DNA of 29,386 bases. It comes from an uncultured Lachnobacterium sp. (GTDB lineage Bacteria > Bacillota > Clostridia > Lachnospirales > Lachnospiraceae). Positions 24,570-29,386 of this stretch are shown one piece after another. The position numbers and the translations under genes are program-made. Below the pieces are notes generated by a model. It had not been told where the DNA came from. It saw only the letters and a list, made by a program, of their open reading frames with translations, and did no database searches. The stretch lies in the NCBI GenBank assembly GCA_900549895.1, contig URQG01000004.1, positions 1-29,386 on the forward strand, given 5' to 3'. How positions within the stretch are numbered: position 1 is the stretch's first letter; each line of letters opens with the position of its first letter.

Positions 24570-25412
24570 TTACTGTAACTCTATTTCGGATATTACAGTA
24601 TCCTCATATTTACTTCCCTCATATGTCGATATAATTTTTACTTTCACATACGAAGTAACGTGACGTTCCAAAGCAAATTCCTGAAATCCACTCGAAGTAT
24701 CCTGCAACGAAATCCGCTCTGTTGATCCGTCCGAAAATTCTAACTCTAATTCAGCAGGCCTTGCATTCTTATAATACAAATCTTCGCTCTTCTGATAACC
24801 ATTCCATATTTTTATATCACTTACTGCATATAAATCTCCAAAAGTAAATGTGATCGATTCGCCTTCACCATTGCCGTCGACCCCTTCTACCCAGGCAGTT
24901 GTCGTATCGCCATCCATAATAAGATCCGGCATATGCTTTATATTCTTCTCGGAAAGGTATGAGCTTGCTGTGACATCTTCAACATCCCGCATACGCACTT
25001 CCGGAGCTTTATCCTTTTCCTGTTCATTGCTGATATTTTCTCTCTGCTTTTCCTGTGTTTCTTCTTCTGTCGAAATGTTTTCCGTTACATTCTCTGAAGC
25101 AGTTTCCTTCTCCGTAGTTTGCGACTCCTCATCCTCAACCACTTTCCAATCATCCTGATCACCTGTTTGATTGCCTGTTGCGTTACTTTGCCTTTTGTTC
25201 ATTACCAGCACAATCGCCAAAGCAATTGCAATAATTAATATCAAAACCAGAATTAAAACAGGCCACTTTATTTTCTTCTTTGTTTGCTTTTGTAACGATT
25301 CATCTAATTTCTCACCATTTACCTGTTCATCCAGCTTTTCAACCGGTGCACCGCAGTATTTGCAAAACCGCTCATTCTCATTGATTTCATTTCCGCATTT
25401 GTTACAATACAT
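24570..25412 (-). CDS. Zinc-ribbon, single-pass membrane protein with C-terminal NADase-type/discoidin-like domain
   Basis: 280 residues from MYCNKCGNEIN; GAGG lies 7 bases upstream, and the open frame further upstream (to 25466) lacks such a site. An N-terminal zinc ribbon (CNKCG...CKYCG, 3-21) is cytosolic. A Lys-rich segment and one membrane helix (50-71) follow, then a long acidic Ser/Thr/Glu/Asn-rich linker (about 75-140). The extracellular C-terminal domain (about 145-280) has DGDTTTAWVEGVDGNGEGES and a beta-rich pattern typical of the NADase-type glycan-binding (discoidin-like) domain. A surface binding role is inferred; the ligand is unknown. It is a single gene with its own terminator. 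Confidence 0.87.
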   Translation of the reverse strand: MYCNKCGNEINENERFCKYCGAPVEKLDEQVNGEKLDESLQKQTKKKIKWPVLILVLILIIAIALAIVLVMNKRQSNATGNQTGDQDDWKVVEDEESQTTEKETASENVTENISTEEETQEKQRENISNEQEKDKAPEVRMRDVEDVTASSYLSEKNIKHMPDLIMDGDTTTAWVEGVDGNGEGESITFTFGDLYAVSDIKIWNGYQKSEDLYYKNARPAELELEFSDGSTERISLQDTSSGFQEFALERHVTSYVKVKIISTYEGSKYEDTVISEIELQ

Positions 25413-25433
25413 TTTCAACCTCTGTCTTATCAG

Positions 25434-25462
25434 AAATATTTCATTCGAATTTATTGTGTCAA
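25434..25462 (-). promoter_or_regulatory. Weak candidate promoter for the gene at 24570-25412
   Basis: Minus strand has a perfect TTGACA (25462-25457). At 17-18 bases only ATATTT/TATTTC is available as -10 (around 25439-25433). Confidence 0.32.
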
Positions 25463-25587
25463 TCAATTGTTTTCTGCTTTTTGCAGTTCTCTAAGTTCTA
25501 ATTTGATTTTTGTTCTACCACTCTCATGTTGGTAATCTTAAATCCATAGGTAGACTTATCCTACCTCGAAATCAGAGGAGTAATCAC

Positions 25588-25617
25588 AAAAACCCCATCT
25601 GCAATGCAGATGGGGTT
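25588..25617 (-). terminator. Terminator of the alpha operon after rplQ
   Basis: AACCCCATCTGC (25591-25602) and GCAGATGGGGTT (25606-25617) form a perfect 12-bp stem with a three-base loop, followed on the minus strand by a T tract. It lies 18 bases after the rplQ stop. Confidence 0.93.
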
Positions 25618-25634
25618 CATGGTCTAAACCGCTA

Positions 25635-26159
25635 TTAAACTAACTCAAGAAGTACTTCAAGAGCTCCGTCACCCTTACGCTGACCAATCTTTACGATTCT
25701 TGTGTAACCACCGTTACGATCTGCGTACTTAGGAGCGATCTCATCGAATAACTTAGCAACAAGATCAACTTCTTTTGTGCCCTTCTTAGTTCCGTCTGTA
25801 GTCTTTACAGAGTAGAGAACCTTGAGCATCTCTCTTCTTGCATGAAGACGTGAAGGCTGATCCTTCTTGATTGTCTTCTGTACTTCATCGTATACAGTAA
25901 CTTTCTTACCGTCAACAACTTCTTTCACTCTCTTGCCATCCTTGTCCTTACGGGCAACCTTAGCTGTTACAGTCACTTCATCAAAGTTGTCTTTCTCACG
26001 TACAGCAGCTGCGATAAGACCCTCAGCGATCTTGCGAACTTCCTTAGCCTTAGCTTCTGTTGTTACGATCTTACCGTTAGCGATAAGAGCTGTTACCTGA
26101 CCTCTTAATAATGCCTTTCTCTGGCTAGAGGTTCTGCTTAACTTACGATACTTTGCCAT
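25635..26159 (-). CDS. rplQ: 50S ribosomal protein L17, with internal insertion
   Basis: 174 residues from MAKYRKLSRTSSQRKALLRG. The ATG at 26159 has GGAGG 8 bases upstream, so the frame opening five codons earlier is rejected. The conserved core (KAKEVRKIAEGLI, HARREML, VAKLFDEIAPKYADRNGGYTRI) is intact. L17 is usually about 115-130 residues. Here about 50 extra residues rich in Lys, Asp and Val (about 54-104) and a shorter Thr/Lys/Gly insert near 120-130 separate the blocks. It is the last gene of the operon. Confidence 0.97.
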   Translation of the reverse strand: MAKYRKLSRTSSQRKALLRGQVTALIANGKIVTTEAKAKEVRKIAEGLIAAAVREKDNFDEVTVTAKVARKDKDGKRVKEVVDGKKVTVYDEVQKTIKKDQPSRLHARREMLKVLYSVKTTDGTKKGTKEVDLVAKLFDEIAPKYADRNGGYTRIVKIGQRKGDGALEVLLELV

Positions 26160-26188
26160 TGTTTTTTCCTCCATTTGTGGGGTATCCG

Positions 26189-26229
26189 GCCACGCTCATC
26201 GGACTTACTTACCGAACCCATTCTTAATT
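26189..26229 (-). ncRNA. Structured repeat element, copy B, in the rplQ leader
   Basis: In the rpoA-rplQ spacer the minus strand reads AATTAAGAAT, then GGGTTCGG, then GTAAGTCCGATGAGCGTGGC. GGGTTCGG can pair with CCGGATACCC just beyond the core, giving a hairpin that ends about 14 bases before the rplQ ribosome binding site. The same core occurs in copy A at 26277-26338. No known family is assigned. Confidence 0.5.
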
Positions 26230-26276
26230 GTTGTACAATGCATTTCACACATTGCAATAGCCACAAAGAGTAGACA

Positions 26277-26338
26277 GCCACGCTCCTTCGGACTTACTAA
26301 ACTGCCATCTCTTATATCATCAAAGAAGATTCTTAATT
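26277..26338 (-). ncRNA. Structured repeat element, copy A, in the rpoA-rplQ spacer
   Basis: The second copy of the element at 26189-26229: AATTAAGAAT, an intervening segment, then the core GTAAGTCCGAAGGAGCGTGG. The flanking stem differs in sequence (GGCAG with CTGTC) but sits in the same place, a pattern of compensating change. About 19 of 21 core bases are identical between the copies. Confidence 0.5.
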
Positions 26339-26348
26339 CACGAACGAA

Positions 26349-27308
26349 TTATTCCTCTCCCTGATTTAACTGTAATCCTAATTCTTTCAGCTTAGCCAAT
26401 ACTTCCTCTAAAGACTTACGACCAAGGTTACGAACCTTCATCATGTCTTCCGGAGTACGATTGATCAGCTCAGCTACTGTATTGATACCTGCTCTCTTCA
26501 GACAGTTGTAAGAACGAACAGAAAGTTCAAGTTCATCGATGTTCATCTCAAGAACCTTCTCCTGTGCATCGTTCTCTTTCTCGACCATAACCTCTGCCTG
26601 CTGTGCAGCATCGGATAAGTCGATGAAAAGATTCAGGTGCTCGCTTAATACCTTAGCAGCAAGGCTGACAGCCTCGTCTGGCTCTAAGGTTCCATTGGTA
26701 TATACATCCAATGTAAGCTTATCATAATCAGTAACCTGGCCAACACGGGTATTCTCGATGGTTACATTTACACGATCAACTGGTGTGTAGATAGAATCAA
26801 TAGCGATCACACCAATTGGTGTATCCTCTGTCTTGTTTTTATCTGCACTAATGTAACCTCTGCCCTTAGTGATTGTCAGTTCCATGTATAACTTGCAATC
26901 TGCGCCACCGTTTAAGTGTGCGATCACTAAATCAGGATTCATAATCTCGATATCCGAATCTACCTGAATATCAGCCGCGGTAACAACGCCTTCACCTTCG
27001 AATTCAATGTAAGCAACTTTCGGTTCATTTGTAGAACTGTTATTGCGGATAGCGAGGTTCTTGATGTTCATGATAATTTCAGTAACATCTTCCTTAACAC
27101 CTGGGATTGAGCTAAACTCATGGAGAACTCCGTCAATCTTAACCTGACTAACAGCCGCTCCCGGTAATGAAGAAAGCATAATTCTTCTTAAAGAATTACC
27201 AAGTGTCGTACCATATCCTCTTTCCAAAGGCTCTACAACAAATTTGCCATATGTCTTGTCTTCTGAAATTTCAGCGATCTCAATTTTTGGTTTTTCAAAA
27301 TCGAACAC
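26349..27308 (-). CDS. rpoA: DNA-directed RNA polymerase subunit alpha
   Basis: 319 residues. The start is GTG at 27308 (read as MFDFEKPKIEIAEI), with AGGAGG 9-10 bases upstream; the open frame up to 27380 runs through a hairpin spacer and is not conserved. The N-terminal domain (1-230) has VEPLERGYGTTLGNSLRRIMLSSLPG for dimerisation and assembly. The C-terminal domain (about 250-319) has ELSVRSYNCLKRAGINTV and RNLGRKSLEEV for UP-element and activator contact. It is the normal alpha-operon position between rpsD and rplQ. Confidence 0.98.
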   Translation of the reverse strand: MFDFEKPKIEIAEISEDKTYGKFVVEPLERGYGTTLGNSLRRIMLSSLPGAAVSQVKIDGVLHEFSSIPGVKEDVTEIIMNIKNLAIRNNSSTNEPKVAYIEFEGEGVVTAADIQVDSDIEIMNPDLVIAHLNGGADCKLYMELTITKGRGYISADKNKTEDTPIGVIAIDSIYTPVDRVNVTIENTRVGQVTDYDKLTLDVYTNGTLEPDEAVSLAAKVLSEHLNLFIDLSDAAQQAEVMVEKENDAQEKVLEMNIDELELSVRSYNCLKRAGINTVAELINRTPEDMMKVRNLGRKSLEEVLAKLKELGLQLNQGEE

Positions 27309-27350
27309 TACAAAGTCCCTCCTTCTCGGGTTTTGTTCGGCATTTAACGA

Positions 27351-27399
27351 GACGCACCCCATAGGGGGGTGCATCTCCAATAGTGCATTGCCTGCACTA
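27351..27399 (-). other. Two hairpins in the rpsD-rpoA spacer
   Basis: Stem 1: GACGCACCCC (27351-27360) with GGGGTGCATC (27366-27375), ten pairs including one G-T. Stem 2: TAGTGCA (27381-27387) with TGCACTA (27393-27399). Neither has a T run, so they are more likely mRNA stability or translation control elements than terminators. Confidence 0.6.
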
Positions 27400-27410
27400 C
27401 ATCACGCTAA

Positions 27411-28004
27411 TTACTTAGAGTATAACTCGACGATTAACATCTCGTTTACAGGTACATCGATCTGCTCACGTGAAGGTAATTCCTTAACTGTTCCCTGAAG
27501 CTTCTCAGCATCAATGTCTAACCACTCTGGAACGATTCTTCCACCGGCAACCTCAACGATGTCCTTCATACGCTGAATGTTCTTCTTGCTCTCTTTGATC
27601 TCGATTACATCGCCAGCCTTAACTAAGTAAGAAGGAATATTTACAACCTTACCGTTAACGGTTACGAACTTGTGATCTACGATCTGTCTAGCTTCCTTTC
27701 TTGTTCTTGCGAAACCAAGACGGAATACTACGTTATCAAGTCTTGACTCAAGGATTGTCATAAGGTTAGGACCTGTTAATCCTCTCATCTTATCTGCTTT
27801 CTTATAGTAGTTACGGAAAGGCTTTTCTAATACACCGTAGATGAACTTAGCTTTCTGCTTCTCACGTAACTGAAGTCCGTACTCAGATACCTTACGGTTT
27901 GCTCTCTGAAGATTTCTCTTGGACTTCTTATCATATCCTAAATAACTTGGCTCTAAACCAAGGGATCTACATCTTTTCAGTACAGGTACTTTATTAACTG
28001 CCAT
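27411..28004 (-). CDS. rpsD: 30S ribosomal protein S4
   Basis: 197 residues. S4 is a primary 16S rRNA binding protein that nucleates 30S assembly. Family blocks include the basic N-terminus MAVNKVPVLKRCRSLGL, an EKQKAKFIYGV segment, and the S4 RNA-binding domain (LESRLDNVVFRLGFARTRKEARQ and the VNGKVVNIPSY region). Zinc-binding Cys residues of the N-terminal motif are mostly absent (one Cys at 12). In many bacteria S4 represses its own operon, so the hairpin-rich spacers nearby are candidate targets. Confidence 0.98.
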   Translation of the reverse strand: MAVNKVPVLKRCRSLGLEPSYLGYDKKSKRNLQRANRKVSEYGLQLREKQKAKFIYGVLEKPFRNYYKKADKMRGLTGPNLMTILESRLDNVVFRLGFARTRKEARQIVDHKFVTVNGKVVNIPSYLVKAGDVIEIKESKKNIQRMKDIVEVAGGRIVPEWLDIDAEKLQGTVKELPSREQIDVPVNEMLIVELYSK

Positions 28005-28023
28005 CTTAATCGATACCTCCTAA

Positions 28024-28419
28024 TTAAACTCTTCTGCGCTTTGGTGGACGGCATCCGTTATGAGGAACTGGAGTTACGTCTCTGATGGATGTAACTTCAA
28101 GACCGCAAGCGGAAAGGGCACGAATTGCTGCCTCACGTCCTGATCCCGGACCTTTTACGAATACATCAACTGTCTTTAATCCGTGAATTAATGCTGCCTT
28201 TGTAGCAGTTTCTGCTGCCATCTGTGCAGCATATGGAGTAGATTTCTTTGAACCTCTAAATCCAAGACCACCAGCACTTGCCCATGATAAAGCGTTTCCT
28301 TCAGTATCTGTAAGAGTTACAATTGTATTGTTAAAAGATGCCTGAATGTGTGCCTGTCCGCGTTCAACGTTTTTCTTTACGCGCTTTTTTGTTGTTTTCT
28401 TTGCAACGTTCTTAGCCAT
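28024..28419 (-). CDS. rpsK: 30S ribosomal protein S11
   Basis: 131 residues with a basic Lys-rich N-terminus and the conserved AHIQASFNNTIVTLTD, GFRGSKKSTPYAAQ and VTPVPHNGCRPPKRRRV blocks. S11 lies on the 30S platform near the mRNA exit site. It is 19 bases upstream of rpsD in the operon. Confidence 0.98.
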   Translation of the reverse strand: MAKNVAKKTTKKRVKKNVERGQAHIQASFNNTIVTLTDTEGNALSWASAGGLGFRGSKKSTPYAAQMAAETATKAALIHGLKTVDVFVKGPGSGREAAIRALSACGLEVTSIRDVTPVPHNGCRPPKRRRV

Positions 28420-28449
28420 ATCTAAACTAACCTACTTTCTCAAAATTAA

Positions 28450-28818
28450 TTATTTCTTCTTGTTTGCTACAGTTCTCTTAGGACCTTTTCTTGTTCTAGC
28501 GTTAGTCTTTGTCTTCTGTCCACGAACAGGAAGTCCCTTTCTGTGACGGATTCCACGATAGCATCCGATCTCCTGGAGTCTCTTAATATTAAGAGCGATC
28601 TCTCTTCTTAAATCACCTTCTACAGTCTGTGTCTCATCGATGACTGCACTGATTCTCTTAACCTCGTCGTCAGTTAAATCTCTAACACGTGTGTTAGGAT
28701 CTACATTAGCTGCTTCAAGGATGCGGTTGGAACTTGTTCTACCGATTCCGTAGATGTAAGTCAAACCGATTTCTACACGTTTTTCTCTTGGTAAATCTAC
28801 ACCTGCAATACGAGCCAT
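28450..28818 (-). CDS. rpsM: 30S ribosomal protein S13
   Basis: 122 residues starting MARIAGVDLPREKRVEIGLT. The conserved YIYGIGRTSSNRIL and RGIRHRKGLPVRGQ blocks and a basic tail are present. S13 sits in the 30S head and contacts the P-site tRNA and the B1 intersubunit bridges. GGAGGTG precedes the ATG. The gene is separated from rpmJ by an unusually long 324-base spacer. Confidence 0.98.
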   Translation of the reverse strand: MARIAGVDLPREKRVEIGLTYIYGIGRTSSNRILEAANVDPNTRVRDLTDDEVKRISAVIDETQTVEGDLRREIALNIKRLQEIGCYRGIRHRKGLPVRGQKTKTNARTRKGPKRTVANKKK

Positions 28819-29142
28819 GTGTGTTTACACCTCCATAAAATTTTCCTGATTATTAGTAGTCATATGTATATCTGCAACAATATACCTTCTCCGTCCCGGA
28901 TCCGTATACAGCTACGGTTGCACGTCCTGAAATGTGTGCACACAGATGAGGGTTCCATATTTGCATATTCGATGGGCAGCACTCGGTATAATGATGCACA
29001 TCCAGATATGCCTCTGTTTATTATGAACAGCGCAATTTGTCTGCGCTGCAGCCGCACATAATGAATTGAAATCCTAAACGGATTTCCATTGTGAAAAGGA
29101 TATCACAACGCACAAAAGCAGGGTTATAGCTTACTTTCGTAA
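28819..29142 (-). other. Hairpin-rich 324-base spacer between rpmJ and rpsM
   Basis: No convincing gene is present. On the minus strand there is a GAAATCC/GGATTTC 7-bp hairpin (29068-29086). A longer interrupted stem follows (ATTATG 29062-29057 with CATAAT 29025-29020, and inside it CAGCGC with GCGCTG at 29048-29028). A 12-base perfect palindrome TGTGTGCACACA lies at 28933-28944, and CCGTA/TACGG (around 28900-28916) is a further short stem. This may be a 5' regulatory leader for rpsM. I could not match it to a known ribosomal-protein leader. Confidence 0.5.
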
Positions 29143-29256
29143 TTAACCCTGTCTCTGCTTATGCTTTGGATTCTCACAGATAATTCTGATGCTTCCTTTT
29201 CTCTTGATGACTTTGCATTTCTCGCAAATAGGCTTAACTGATGATCTTACCTTCAC
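29143..29256 (-). CDS. rpmJ: 50S ribosomal protein L36
   Basis: 37 residues with GTG start at 29256 and AAGGAGG 7 bases upstream. It reads MKVRSSVKPICEKCKVIKRK and ends in KHKQRQG. The zinc-ribbon ligands Cys11, Cys14, Cys27 and the final His (His32) are present, so this is the zinc-binding form. It is the first gene of the transcript from the promoter at 29342-29370; the infA gene that often precedes it is not seen in the 130 bases left. Confidence 0.97.
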   Translation of the reverse strand: MKVRSSVKPICEKCKVIKRKGSIRIICENPKHKQRQG

Positions 29257-29290
29257 AGCAAATCCTCCTTTCTCTATAAAAGCCCTATTT

Positions 29291-29306
29291 CAGCGGGTTC
29301 CCGCTG
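29291..29306 (-). other. Leader hairpin before rpmJ
   Basis: CAGCGG (29291-29296) and CCGCTG (29301-29306) form a 6-bp stem with a four-base loop in the rpmJ leader. No T run follows closely, so it is not a clear terminator. Confidence 0.6.
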
Positions 29307-29326
29307 CTCTCTAGGTACTTTTCCAA

Positions 29327-29370
29327 AAGTGTCCGTATAACATTATACACAGACACTTCATGGAAGTCAA
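29327..29370 (-). promoter_or_regulatory. Sigma-A promoter of the alpha operon with overlapping dyad
   Basis: Minus strand TTGACT (29370-29365), 17-base spacer, perfect TATAAT (29347-29342). An inverted repeat covers the -10: GTATAA/TTATAC (29335-29340 and 29343-29348) nested in AAGTGTC/GACACTT (29327-29333 and 29352-29358), offset by two bases. It could be an operator or an extrusion-prone palindrome at the core promoter. Confidence 0.88.
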
Positions 29371-29386
29371 TAATTTTTTATTTATC

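Noticed and set aside
27309..27380. N-terminal extension of rpoA
   Set aside because: It lies in the hairpin spacer and lacks a ribosome binding site, whereas GTG 27308 gives the conserved FDFEKPKIEI start after AGGAGG.
28860..29057. 65-codon minus-strand frame in the rpmJ-rpsM spacer
   Set aside because: It starts at GTG with no good ribosome binding site, its composition is not protein-like, I see no family match, and it overlaps strong hairpins.
43..29386. Mobile elements, CRISPR arrays, tRNA or rRNA genes
   Set aside because: None was seen. There are no transposase or phage genes, regular spaced repeats or tRNA-like cloverleaf sequences; base composition and gene types are uniform core genome.

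Overview
The window looks like chromosomal core from a Clostridia member, most likely Lachnospiraceae. The taxon is inferred from several gene forms: an RsmH with a basic N-terminal extension, a long PRPP synthase, a ribosomal protein L17 with an internal insertion, a GlgC/GlgD pair, a DnaD/DnaI-type helicase loader pair, SpoVG, and Gram-positive signals (AGGAGG-type ribosome binding sites, sigma-A promoters, an S-box riboswitch). No species is assigned. Positions 1-42 are not biological: they match the end of an Illumina Nextera adapter with an i5 index, so the window starts at a raw contig end.

Layout. (1) 43-5512, minus strand: the start of rsmH, a cysteine-rich protein of unknown function carrying an OadB-like motif, a DUF362/ferredoxin protein, a PilZ protein, and an OmpR-type regulator with its sensor kinase. 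(2) 5567-6934, minus: metK behind a SAM-I riboswitch with an intrinsic terminator. (3) 7012-8264, plus: a single HD-GYP gene with its own promoter and terminator. (4) 8274-15788, minus: murA, a shikimate-kinase-like gene, a parvulin-like lipoprotein, mfd, pth and spoVG, with an internal promoter before the lipoprotein and a terminator after spoVG. (5) 15824-18324, minus: glgC-glgD, with a clear promoter and a possible coupled leader peptide. (6) 18409-23629, plus: murC, then a spacer with two tandem pairs of DnaA boxes, then a DnaD-domain gene, a DnaI-like loader and prs. (7) 23646-25412, minus: an HD phosphohydrolase, a start-less zinc-ribbon remnant resembling the tail of MscL, and a zinc-ribbon/membrane/NADase-type domain protein. 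(8) 25587-29370, minus: the alpha operon rpmJ-rpsM-rpsK-rpsD-rpoA-rplQ with promoter, terminator and unusually structured spacers.

Functionally this is housekeeping: translation (alpha operon, pth, rsmH), cell wall precursors (murA, murC), replication initiation (DnaD/DnaI), repair (mfd), methyl donor supply (metK), nucleotide supply (prs), glycogen (glgCD) and cyclic-di-GMP signalling (PilZ and HD-GYP). There are no tRNA or rRNA genes, CRISPR arrays, insertion sequences or phage genes. The most interesting material is regulatory and intergenic: the DnaA-box array before the helicase-loader genes, duplicated RNA-like elements between rpoA and rplQ, a 324-base hairpin-rich spacer between rpmJ and rpsM, a large dyad on the alpha-operon promoter, and the OadB-like motif in an otherwise unrecognised protein.
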